NCBI GenBank assembly: GCA_039914705.1
Contig: JBDSOT010000013.1
Location: 1-7,435, forward strand
Direction: 5' to 3'
Origin: JBDSTW01 sp039914705
Lineage (GTDB): Bacteria; Pseudomonadota; Gammaproteobacteria; SURF-13
Length of the DNA: 7,435 bases
Shown here: piece after piece, positions 1 through 6,274 of the stretch
Position numbering within the stretch: position 1 is the stretch's first letter
Layout: each line of letters starts with the position of its first letter
Made by a program: the position numbers and the translations under genes
Notes under the pieces: model-generated
The model's input: the letters and a program-made list of their open reading frames with translations, nothing else
Database searches by the model: none
What the model was told of the DNA's origin: nothing

Positions 1-368
1 GCCCCGGCCAGCAGCACGATTATCGCCACCAGCACCACGCCGCGCGCGATGCCGAAAAATACCCCGAGCAGATGGTCGGTGCCGCTGAGTCCGGTCTTAT
101 CGACGAGCTTTGCGATCAGATAATTGACCAGGGCGGCCAACATTAGCGTTATGACAAACAAACCCGCAAACGCCGCCATGAGCCGCACCGTGGAAGATGG
201 GATCTGCTCCACGAGCAAGCCGGCAACGTAATGGGAGAAACTGATCGCTACCCAGATAGCAGCAACCCACGCGATGAGCGATAGCGCCTCGCGCACTAAA
301 CCACGCAGCAGGCCGATCAGCCCGGACAGGGCAATAATGCCGACAATGAGCCAATCCACCCATATCAT
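1..368 (-). CDS. cvpA: CvpA family inner-membrane protein (partial, C-terminus beyond left edge)
   Basis: This is the N-terminal 122 residues of a CvpA protein; members usually have about 160-170 residues, so the last quarter lies outside the window. I start at the ATG at 368-366, which gives MIWVDWLIVGIIALSG, a typical CvpA opening. An AGGGG (380-384) lies 11 nt upstream as a plausible but distant ribosome site. Hydrophobic segments are visible at about residues 5-21, 27-44, 62-84 and 100-122, matching the four-helix CvpA pattern, and the conserved G-x-x-RG-x-x-R-E-A-L-S stretch follows helix 1. In E. coli the family is linked to colicin V production and sits just before purF; its biochemical role is not settled. 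Its place after the SPOR gene fits that arrangement. Identification is firm; function beyond membrane location is not. Confidence 0.95.
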   Translation of the reverse strand, partial: MIWVDWLIVGIIALSGLIGLLRGLVREALSLIAWVAAIWVAISFSHYVAGLLVEQIPSSTVRLMAAFAGLFVITLMLAALVNYLIAKLVDKTGLSGTDHLLGVFFGIARGVVLVAIIVLLAG

Positions 369-516
369 GCTGCGTGTAACCCCTGGCTTGTTATTGTATT
401 AATTCGCCGCCCCTCTGATCTTAGGATGGTCACAAGAATCGCATGAGCTTAAAGTGATTATTTTAACATTTATTTGAGCTTGGGAGAGAGGTGGTTCACG
501 CAGAAGGTAATTGCTG
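369..516. other. SPOR gene-cvpA intergenic region, AT-rich
   Basis: This is the longest gap in the window (148 bp) and is markedly AT-rich at about 449-476, unlike the GC-rich genes around it. It holds two copies of TGAGCTT (444-450 and 475-481), 31 bp apart, which is close to three helical turns, flanking the AT-rich stretch. No hairpin followed by a T run is visible, so I do not call a terminator. A possible -10 for cvpA is listed separately. Confidence 0.6.
393..398 (-). promoter_or_regulatory. Possible -10 element upstream of cvpA
   Basis: The minus strand reads TACAAT here (5 of 6 to TATAAT), about 25 nt before the cvpA start. No recognisable -35 hexamer lies 16-18 bp upstream, so this is only a weak candidate. 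It sits in the largest and most AT-rich gap of the block, where an internal promoter is most plausible. Confidence 0.22.
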
Positions 517-1170
517 CTAAGAAACGTAAGGCCCCACGATACCCTTGAGTTTCAGTTCTTTTTCCAGTTTTTCGCGAATAGCCTCAGCGCGCAGCCGGTC
601 AAGCTCGGGACCTACGCGTACGCGAAACACTTTGGTGCCTTTTGTCCCCTTGGCGTCGACTGATTCGACGAATGTTGTGTAGCCCTTGGCGCGCAATTGA
701 TCACGTAGTTTCAGGGCGTTCTGCTCGTTAGTAAAGCTAGCCAATTGCACCACCCATGAACTAACGGCCAGGCGATCGGCAGTTGCACTTTTTATTGCTT
801 TGGGTTCCTGAGCCGCCGGGGCATCTGCCTCGGGTGGCTGATCGGGCATGGCAAGCTCGGCGGTAGCAGGCACTGGCGTAGTTCCTGCTTTAGGAGACGC
901 TACACCGGCGCTTTCGGCCGCAGGCGCGGCATCGCGATCCACAATTACCGGGGAATCGGCTCCGGCCGCGACGGTTGCGCGCGGTAGGGGGATAGGTTCA
1001 TCCAGCGGAGTTACCTTGGAACTGAACTCTGTTTGCGGTTGCGCAGGAATATTCGTCACCTTAAGCGAGGACTCACGCGGCTCGTCCAACAGCATGGGGA
1101 CAAAAATCACGACTAAAATTATCAATACGAATGCGCCAATCAGGCGCTGCTTCAGCTTGCTGTCCTTCAT
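517..1170 (-). CDS. DedD-like SPOR-domain cell-division protein
   Basis: A 217-residue bitopic membrane protein. Residues 1-10 are short and basic (KDSKLKQR), residues 11-27 form one transmembrane helix, and residues 30-135 are a Pro/Ala-rich, low-complexity periplasmic linker. Residues about 138-217 form a SPOR domain, opening with SSWVVQLASFTNEQNALKLR and ending with FRVRVGP...GIVGPYVS. SPOR domains bind denuded septal peptidoglycan, so the protein probably localises to the division site, like E. coli DedD, which lies at the same place between folC and cvpA. The ATG at 1170 has AAGAGG (1179-1184) at 8 nt spacing, a good ribosome site. The gene follows folC by 76 bp. No symbol is assigned because SPOR paralogues are common and linker sequence is not diagnostic. 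Confidence 0.95.
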   Translation of the reverse strand: MKDSKLKQRLIGAFVLIILVVIFVPMLLDEPRESSLKVTNIPAQPQTEFSSKVTPLDEPIPLPRATVAAGADSPVIVDRDAAPAAESAGVASPKAGTTPVPATAELAMPDQPPEADAPAAQEPKAIKSATADRLAVSSWVVQLASFTNEQNALKLRDQLRAKGYTTFVESVDAKGTKGTKVFRVRVGPELDRLRAEAIREKLEKELKLKGIVGPYVS

Positions 1171-1246
1171 CCGGGTAACCTCTTTGCGTAAACGATGACA
1201 ACAATATGACCGACCTTGGGGCCGACTTGAATTGCCGATGTATAAA
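1171..1246. other. folC-SPOR gene intergenic region
   Basis: A 76-bp gap. In transcription order it starts beside a TATAAT that overlaps the folC stop, then carries the 12-mer AATTCAAGTCGG (1222-1233), shared with the trpA-accD gap. A second nearby AAGGTCGG follows, and then the SPOR gene ribosome site. No terminator hairpin was seen. Confidence 0.5.
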
Positions 1247-1251
1247 TTATA
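1246..1251 (-). promoter_or_regulatory. Consensus -10 hexamer over the folC stop codon
   Basis: The minus strand reads TATAAT, a perfect sigma-70 -10 hexamer, formed by the last Leu codon and TAA stop of folC plus the next base. It is about 76 nt upstream of the SPOR gene start and could drive the SPOR gene and cvpA. The hexamers 16-18 bp upstream (such as TGGCAG) match TTGACA poorly, and no extended TGn is present, so promoter activity is uncertain. Confidence 0.3.
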
Positions 1252-2512
1252 GGGACTGTTGTAAGGCCTCTGCCACAGTGTAAAACGAGCCGAACATCAC
1301 CACGCGATCCTGCGGCCGCGCCTCTGACAAGGCCTGTGCATAGGCTGCGCTGATCGTGGGATAAACCATTACAGCGGCATCCTGCTGGATGGCCAATAAC
1401 TGCCCGGCCAGAAACTCGCCCGTGGCCGCGCGCGCCACCGGCAGCCCTGCCATGTACCAGCTATCCACAACGCCCTGCATCGCGCGCAACACGCCTACGC
1501 TATCTTTATCTGCCAGCATGCCGAAGACGGCCAGGGTGCGCCCTTGACAGGGATGCTCTCGCAAGGCCTCGGCCAAAACCTCTGCGCCGTGCGGATTATG
1601 CGCCACATCGAAGATGCGCGTGATTGCACCTGGTATGACTTGGAAACGCCCCGGCAAGTTCACTGTGCTTAGTCCCCGGCAAATATCAGCGTGGCTTATC
1701 GGGCAACGCTCGGCAAGTTGCACTAATGCCATAAGCACCGCAGCGGCATTGCGCAATTGAAAGACGCCGCGCAGATTGGGGTACGGCAGGGCCTTGTATT
1801 GCACACTACCGTTGCGGGTTTGGCCCCACCACGACCACGTATCAGCTTGAGTTTGATAACCAAAGTCGCGCCCGGCACAATACAGCGGCGCGCCCACGGC
1901 CTCTGCATGCGCCATTATGCTGCGCGGCGGGTCGCCGTCGCCGCAGACTGCCGGGCTTTCAGCGCGGAAAATACCGGCCTTTTCCCTGCCGATGCTTTCA
2001 CGATCCGCCCCCAGCCACTCCACATGATCAATCCCGATGGCGCTTATCAGGGCCACATCGGCATCCAGCAGATTGACGGTATCCAACCTTCCGCCCAGGC
2101 CCACCTCGAGAATGGCAACATCCAGTCGCGCACGCTGGAAGATATCGAAGGCCGCCAGTGTGGCGAATTCGAAATAGGTCAGCGAGATGTCGCCGCGCGC
2201 TTCATTGATGCGTTCGAAAGAGGCGCACAACTGCGCATCGTCGGCCTCTTCTCCCAGAATGCGGATGCGTTCGTTATAGCGCAGTAAGTGCGGCGAGGTG
2301 TAGGCACCGACGCGATAACCTGCGCCATGCAGTATAGCCTCCAGCAAGGCAACGCTGGAACCCTTGCCGTTGGTACCGGCCACCGTGATGATTGCATGCG
2401 ATGGATGATCCAGGCTAAGGCGTCGAAGCAGCGGCCGCGTGCGCTCCAAACCGAGGTCGATCGGTTTGGCATGTTGCGTTTCCTGCCAGGAGAGCCATTC
2501 GGCCAGGTTCAT
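1247..2512 (-). CDS. folC: Bifunctional folylpolyglutamate synthase / dihydrofolate synthase
   Basis: FolC is a cytoplasmic ATP-dependent ligase that adds glutamate to dihydropteroate, making dihydrofolate, and extends the polyglutamate tail of folates. The 421-residue protein is of normal length. Motifs in order: P-loop GTNGKGS (46-52), YTSPHL (71-76) and NERI (80-83), LTYFEFATLAAF (111-122), EVGLGGRLDTVN (136-147), IDHVEWLG (161-168), IGREKAGIFR (174-183) with the lysine usually carbamylated (K178), LPGRF (286-290), FDVAHNPHG (301-309) and FGMLADKD (330-337). I use the ATG at 2512 (MNLAEWLSWQ), which matches family starts; a TTG seven codons upstream is also in frame. Neither has a clear Shine-Dalgarno sequence. 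It follows accD by 96 bp, as in many proteobacteria. All key motifs are intact. Confidence 0.98.
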   Translation of the reverse strand: MNLAEWLSWQETQHAKPIDLGLERTRPLLRRLSLDHPSHAIITVAGTNGKGSSVALLEAILHGAGYRVGAYTSPHLLRYNERIRILGEEADDAQLCASFERINEARGDISLTYFEFATLAAFDIFQRARLDVAILEVGLGGRLDTVNLLDADVALISAIGIDHVEWLGADRESIGREKAGIFRAESPAVCGDGDPPRSIMAHAEAVGAPLYCAGRDFGYQTQADTWSWWGQTRNGSVQYKALPYPNLRGVFQLRNAAAVLMALVQLAERCPISHADICRGLSTVNLPGRFQVIPGAITRIFDVAHNPHGAEVLAEALREHPCQGRTLAVFGMLADKDSVGVLRAMQGVVDSWYMAGLPVARAATGEFLAGQLLAIQQDAAVMVYPTISAAYAQALSEARPQDRVVMFGSFYTVAEALQQSL

Positions 2513-2608
2513 AAGGGCACAGACGAGTAGCAAATTAAAAACGGCAAGCGTGAGAAACTAGTGCGGTCATTACCGGTTTAATCGTGATCCGTGCGACTTG
2601 TTACTGTT
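2513..2608. other. accD-folC intergenic region
   Basis: A 96-bp gap. It contains CAAGTCG (minus strand, 2594-2600), which shares its core with the 12-mer repeated in the folC-SPOR and trpA-accD gaps. It also has a very short inverted repeat CGGT-CATT-ACCG (2564-2575) and an A-run (2537-2541). Nothing here is convincing as a terminator or promoter. Confidence 0.4.
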
Positions 2609-3463
2609 TCAACGATGCGTGAGCGTCGCCAGTATTCCGGCCAGACGGTCGCGCATCTCGCGCCGGTCAATGATCATATCAATGGCGCCGTGCTCCAGCA
2701 GAAACTCGCTGCGCTGAAAACCCTCAGGCAGAACCTGGCGCACGGTTTGTTCGATTACGCGCGGGCCGGCAAAACCGATCAGCGCCTTCGGTTCGGCGAT
2801 ATTGATGTCTCCGAGCATCGCGAAGCTCGCCGAGACGCCGCCCATAGTAGGATCGGTCAGCACGGAAATAAACGGTATGCCGCGCTTACTCAAACCCGCC
2901 AGCGCTGCGCTGGTCTTGGCCATCTGCATCAGGGAAAACAGGCCTTCCTGCATGCGCGCCCCGCCGCTGGCGGAAAAGCACACCAGCGGAATTTTGTACT
3001 CCAGACAGGTATTCACGCCGCGCACAAAACGCTCGCCAACCACCGACCCCATCGAGCCGCCCATGAAGCGGAACTCGAAGGCGCAGGCCACGAGCGGGAT
3101 TTCCTTAACCTGCCCCTTGATAACCACCAATGCATCTTTCTCGCCGGTGTCCTTTTGCGCCTGCGAAAGGCGGTCTTTATAACGCTTACTGTCGCGAAAT
3201 TTAAGTGGATCGAGCGGGGTCAGCCCAGCGCCGATCTCATCGCGTGGCAGATCGTCAAGAAAACTGTTCAAACGCCGCCGCGCGCCAATGCGAATGTGAT
3301 GTGTGCACTTGGGGCACACCTCGAGATTACGCTCCAATTCGGCCCGGTATAATACGGCGCTGCACACCTGACACTTGGTCCACAGGCCTTCGGGTACGGC
3401 CTTTTTGGCGCCGCCGCCCTCGGTGCGTATGCTGGAGGGCAATAATTTTTCAAACCAGCTCAT
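2609..3463 (-). CDS. accD: Acetyl-CoA carboxylase carboxyltransferase subunit beta
   Basis: AccD pairs with AccA to form the carboxyltransferase that moves the carboxyl group from biotin-carrier protein to acetyl-CoA, giving malonyl-CoA, the first committed step of fatty-acid synthesis. The 284-residue protein has the N-terminal zinc ribbon with Cys31, Cys34, Cys50 and Cys53 (CQVC...CPKC), then the crotonase-like carboxyltransferase fold. Visible motifs are FRFMGGSMGSVVGE (131-144), ASGGARMQEG (165-174), TDPTMGGVSASFAMLGD (203-219) and GFAGPRVIEQT (230-240), which carry the oxyanion-hole glycines and the CoA site. The start MSWFEKLLPS is typical, with GGTGA (3468-3472) just upstream. It lies 68 bp after trpA and before folC, the classic accD-folC pair. 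No accA is in the window. Confidence 0.99.
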   Translation of the reverse strand: MSWFEKLLPSSIRTEGGGAKKAVPEGLWTKCQVCSAVLYRAELERNLEVCPKCTHHIRIGARRRLNSFLDDLPRDEIGAGLTPLDPLKFRDSKRYKDRLSQAQKDTGEKDALVVIKGQVKEIPLVACAFEFRFMGGSMGSVVGERFVRGVNTCLEYKIPLVCFSASGGARMQEGLFSLMQMAKTSAALAGLSKRGIPFISVLTDPTMGGVSASFAMLGDINIAEPKALIGFAGPRVIEQTVRQVLPEGFQRSEFLLEHGAIDMIIDRREMRDRLAGILATLTHR

Positions 3464-3480
3464 GCTGTCACCGTCTTTCT

Positions 3481-3508
3481 ATCACTCACTTTATATCACT
3501 CAATCCGA
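3481..3508. repeat. Degenerate 14-bp-spaced repeat (ATCACTCA) before accD
   Basis: ATCACTCA occurs at 3481-3488 and again at 3495-3502, with starts 14 bp apart. The following bases diverge. The 14-bp period is the same as that of the adjacent perfect-but-one tandem repeat, which suggests local duplication in this gap. Confidence 0.6.
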
Positions 3509-3531
3509 CTTGAATTATCCGGCTTGAATTA
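3504..3531. repeat. 14-bp tandem repeat immediately downstream of trpA
   Basis: Two head-to-tail 14-mers, TCCGACTTGAATTA (3504-3517) and TCCGGCTTGAATTA (3518-3531), differ at one base and end exactly at the trpA stop codon. The 12-mer CCGACTTGAATT inside the first unit also occurs exactly at 1222-1233, after folC, in the same orientation to transcription. Confidence 0.9.
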
Positions 3532-4404
3532 TTACGCGGCCGGCGCGGCCTTATCCATGGCGCGGCGCATTTGTGTCAACACCTCGGTGATTTTTGCCAC
3601 TATGCGCACATCCTGGCCGGCCAGTGTCTCTATGCATTGTACCAAAGCGCTGCCCACGATGACGGCATCGGCCACGGCTGATACCTGCGCGGCGGATACG
3701 GCGTCCTTAATGCCAAAGCCAACTCCAACAGGAAGCTCGGTCAATGCGCGTATCTGCGTCAGCTTATCAGCAACCTCGTCTACATCAAGATGCGCCGCAC
3801 CGGTCACGCCCTTCACGGAAACATAATAAATAAACCCGCTCGCCATCGCGCTGATCTGGGCAATGCGCTGCGCGGAACTTGTGGGCGCGATGAGAAAGAT
3901 GGGCGCAATATTATGCGCACCTAAACATTTCACAAAATCAGTGGCCTCTTCGGGCGGCAGATCAACGGTCAGCACGCCGTCTACCCCAGCCTCTGCAGCG
4001 GCGCGCGCGAATGCCGCGTAGCCCAGCGCCTCTATGGGATTAAGGTAACCCATCAGCACCACCGGCGTACGGTCATTTTTTGTGCGAAATACGCGCACCA
4101 TCTCCAACACCTGGCGCAGATTAACATGATGCTTGAGTGCACGTTCACTGGCACGTTGTATCACTGGGCCATCCGCCATCGGGTCGGAAAACGGCACGCC
4201 CAGTTCGATAATATCGGCACCGGCGCCCACCATGGCATGCATGAGCGGCACCGTGATACCAGGATGCGGGTCACCGGCGGTGATAAACGGAATCAAGCCT
4301 TTACGGCCTTGCGCGCGCAGACTCGTAAAACAACTTTGAATGCGGCTAGCAGTTGTCGCGCGAATTGGTGCCTGCGGTAGTTGTTGCGACACACTGCTGT
4401 TCAT
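3532..4404 (-). CDS. trpA: Tryptophan synthase alpha subunit
   Basis: TrpA cleaves indole-3-glycerol phosphate to glyceraldehyde 3-phosphate and indole, which is channelled to TrpB in the alpha2-beta2 complex. The TIM-barrel motifs are complete: PFITAGDP (39-46), ELGVPFSDPMADGP (67-80) with catalytic Glu67 and Asp78, the flexible loop KGVTGA (198-203), GVGFGI (227-232) and the phosphate-binding GSAL (251-254). At 290 residues it is somewhat longer than the usual ~268. The excess is mostly an N-terminal extension: GDP falls about 18 residues later than in E. coli TrpA. I keep this start because its ATG forms an ATGA overlap with the trpB stop, a usual coupled arrangement, and no other start codon lies near the conserved SRIQSCF segment. 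Identification is certain. Confidence 0.99.
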   Translation of the reverse strand: MNSSVSQQLPQAPIRATTASRIQSCFTSLRAQGRKGLIPFITAGDPHPGITVPLMHAMVGAGADIIELGVPFSDPMADGPVIQRASERALKHHVNLRQVLEMVRVFRTKNDRTPVVLMGYLNPIEALGYAAFARAAAEAGVDGVLTVDLPPEEATDFVKCLGAHNIAPIFLIAPTSSAQRIAQISAMASGFIYYVSVKGVTGAAHLDVDEVADKLTQIRALTELPVGVGFGIKDAVSAAQVSAVADAVIVGSALVQCIETLAGQDVRIVAKITEVLTQMRRAMDKAAPAA

Positions 4405-5630
4405 ACCTGGATACCTTCGCGCCCCGCGACGGTATGAATGTCCTTGTCGCCGCGCCCGGAGAGATTGACGATGATAATTTTATCGGCTGTTAAGCTTGGA
4501 GCGAGCTTGGTGGCGTAAGCCAGTGCGTGGCTCGATTCCAGGGCGGGCATGATGCCCTCGATACGCGTGAGGTCGTGAAAGGCCTGCAAGGCCTCGTCAT
4601 CGCTGATGCCCACGTATTGCGCGCGGCCGCTGTCTTTGAGCCAGGCGTGTTCGGGGCCGACACCGGGATAATCGAGTCCGGCCGAAATAGAATGGGTTTC
4701 GATGATCTGGCCGTCGTCGTCTTCAATCAGATAGGTGCGATTGCCATGCAATACGCCGGGCCTGCCCTTACACAGGGTGGCCGCGTGACGCTCGGTATCC
4801 ATACCGTCACCGGCAGCCTCCACGCCAATAATAGCCACATCGGCATCGGCAAGAAATGGGTGAAACAGGCCGATGGCATTCGACCCGCCGCCCACGCAGG
4901 CAATCAGAACATCCGGCAGACGACCCGCCTGCTCCAAAATCTGTGAGCGCGCCTCGCGTCCGATGATGGCCTGAAAATCACGCACCATCATGGGATAGGG
5001 GTGCGGCCCGGCCACCGTGCCGATGATATAAAAGGTATTGTCGATATGCGTGACCCAATCGCGCATAGCCTCGTTCAGTGCGTCTTTGAGCGTCTTTGAG
5101 CCGGACTCGACCGGCACCACCGTCGCACCGAGCAGCCGCATGCGGTAGACATTCAGCGCCTGGCGCTTGATATCCTCCGAACCCATGTATACCACGCACT
5201 CCAAACCCAGGCGCGCAGCCACCGTGGCGGTTGCCACGCCATGCTGACCCGCACCAGTCTCGGCAATGATGCGCGTTTTGCCCATGCGCTCGGCCAGCAA
5301 GGCCTGGCCGACGGTATTATTGACCTTGTGCGCGCCGGTGTGATTGAGGTCTTCGCGCTTGAGATAGATCTGCGCGCCGCCCAACTGCTTACTCCAACGT
5401 CGGGCATGATAGAGTGGGGACGGGCGGCCGACATAATGGCTAAGGTCTTGGTCCAACTCCGCCAAAAATGCGGGATCCTGGCGGTAATGCTCATAGGCAA
5501 GGCGTAATTCTTCGAGCGGCCCCATCAGGGTTTCCGCGACAAAGCGTCCACCGTAGGCACCGAAGTGACCGTTGGCGTCGGGCAGACTGGGCAATTCTGC
5601 TTCGCTGCGCATGGCGTTAGGGTTGGACAC
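4401..5630 (-). CDS. trpB: Tryptophan synthase beta subunit
   Basis: TrpB is the PLP enzyme that condenses indole with serine to give tryptophan. The 409-residue protein is the standard TrpB1 type. Visible features: the N-terminal GHFGAYGGRFV (21-31), PLP-lysine in NHTGAHKVNN (K102), ETGAGQHG (124-131) with catalytic Glu124, the PLP-phosphate loop GGGSNAIG (247-254), SAGLDYPGVGPEH (316-328) with Asp320, and SGRGDKD (391-397). The start is a GTG at 5630, not the ATG at 5612: AGAGGT lies 7 nt before the GTG, while nothing resembling a ribosome site precedes the ATG. The gene overlaps the end of trpF by 14 nt and trpA by 4 nt, so the three are probably translationally coupled, which suits an equimolar alpha-beta complex. 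Confidence 0.99.
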   Translation of the reverse strand: MSNPNAMRSEAELPSLPDANGHFGAYGGRFVAETLMGPLEELRLAYEHYRQDPAFLAELDQDLSHYVGRPSPLYHARRWSKQLGGAQIYLKREDLNHTGAHKVNNTVGQALLAERMGKTRIIAETGAGQHGVATATVAARLGLECVVYMGSEDIKRQALNVYRMRLLGATVVPVESGSKTLKDALNEAMRDWVTHIDNTFYIIGTVAGPHPYPMMVRDFQAIIGREARSQILEQAGRLPDVLIACVGGGSNAIGLFHPFLADADVAIIGVEAAGDGMDTERHAATLCKGRPGVLHGNRTYLIEDDDGQIIETHSISAGLDYPGVGPEHAWLKDSGRAQYVGISDDEALQAFHDLTRIEGIMPALESSHALAYATKLAPSLTADKIIIVNLSGRGDKDIHTVAGREGIQV

Positions 5631-6243
5631 TGTTCACACCTCTGATAAATGCGGCAATCTTCGCGGCGCTTTTAATGCCTTTGGTAGATTCTACCCCGCC
5701 GCTTACATCCACGGCATAGGGCCTCGTCCGGCGGATCGCCTCGGCGACATTTTCCGGGGTCAATCCGCCGGCCAGGATCAAGGGTCTATCAAGCTTGGCG
5801 GGCACACTCGACCAATCGAACACACGCCCGGTGCCACCGCCCGGACTTCCTTCATGATAACTATCGAGTAACAGCCCGGCGGCGTCGCCGTAGTCGCGCG
5901 CGCAGGCCTGCACATCCACGCCTTTGCGCATCGCAATGGCCTTGATATAAGGCAAGCCATAAATCCTGCACGCATCCGCAGACTCATCGCCGTGAAATTG
6001 CAACAAGTCGAGACGCACCTTTTTCAGGACTGCGCGAATCTGCGCTGGGGTAGCATTCACGAACAGGCCGACGACGGTGACGAAGGCCGGCACAGCGGCG
6101 ACAATCTCCGCCGCCTGCGCAGCGCTTACCGCACGTGGACTTTCCGGATAAAACACCAGACCAATGGCATCGCCACCCAGGGCGGCAACCTCGGCGGCAT
6201 CTTGTGGCCGCGTAATGCCGCAAATTTTAACCCGTGTACGCAT
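5617..6243 (-). CDS. trpF: Phosphoribosylanthranilate isomerase
   Basis: TrpF performs the Amadori rearrangement of N-(5'-phosphoribosyl)anthranilate to CdRP in tryptophan synthesis. The 208-residue monofunctional TIM barrel is of usual length. Motifs: VKICGIT (5-11) with catalytic Cys8, FYPESPRAV (31-39), VGLFVN (58-63), LQFHGDE (81-87), LLLDS (124-128) with catalytic Asp127, GGTGR (136-140), LAGGLTPENV (157-166) and VDVSGGVES (178-186). The open frame extends 30 codons further up into truA, but that stretch lacks family similarity. The ATG at 6243 gives the conserved MRTRVKICGIT and has GGTGGA (6253-6258) upstream. It begins 31 nt after truA and ends inside trpB. The trpC function must be encoded elsewhere, as TrpF is not fused to TrpC here. 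Confidence 0.98.
   Translation of the reverse strand: MRTRVKICGITRPQDAAEVAALGGDAIGLVFYPESPRAVSAAQAAEIVAAVPAFVTVVGLFVNATPAQIRAVLKKVRLDLLQFHGDESADACRIYGLPYIKAIAMRKGVDVQACARDYGDAAGLLLDSYHEGSPGGGTGRVFDWSSVPAKLDRPLILAGGLTPENVAEAIRRTRPYAVDVSGGVESTKGIKSAAKIAAFIRGVNSVQP
5638..5643 (-). promoter_or_regulatory. Ribosome binding site deciding the trpB GTG start
   Basis: The minus strand reads AGAGGT, 7 nt before the GTG at 5630-5628 and inside the trpF coding sequence. It is the reason for choosing GTG over the downstream ATG at 5612, and it implies that ribosomes finishing trpF can reinitiate on trpB. Confidence 0.8.
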
Positions 6244-6274
6244 GCGCCGGAATCCACCAAGGCAATAGCATAGA

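Larger units (their letters stand above)
3464..3531. other. trpA-accD intergenic region
   Basis: A 68-bp gap made largely of two short tandem duplications (see the repeat entries), followed by the accD ribosome site. The minus strand has TATAAA at 3490-3495, a possible weak -10 for accD, but no fitting -35 was found. No terminator hairpin separates trpA from accD. Confidence 0.5.

Noticed and set aside
97..363. Minus-strand 88-aa open frame
   Set aside because: It is the +1 shadow of cvpA. The cvpA frame starting at 368 encodes the typical multi-helix protein, while this one is rich in Arg, Cys and His with no family resemblance.
1757..2287. Plus-strand 176-aa open frame antisense to folC
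   Set aside because: It is covered by the conserved folC coding sequence; no ribosome site or recognisable domain.
2564..2575. Inverted repeat CGGT-CATT-ACCG between accD and folC
   Set aside because: A 4-bp stem without a following T run is too weak for a terminator.
2591..3352. Plus-strand 253-aa open frame antisense to accD
   Set aside because: It lies wholly opposite the well-conserved accD, begins at a stray ATG, and its His/Arg/Ala-rich sequence is typical of antisense frames in GC-rich genes.
5081..5100. Perfect 10-bp tandem repeat CGTCTTTGAG inside trpB
   Set aside because: It encodes GSKTLKDAL, a conserved TrpB segment of normal length, so it is codon coincidence and not an insertion.
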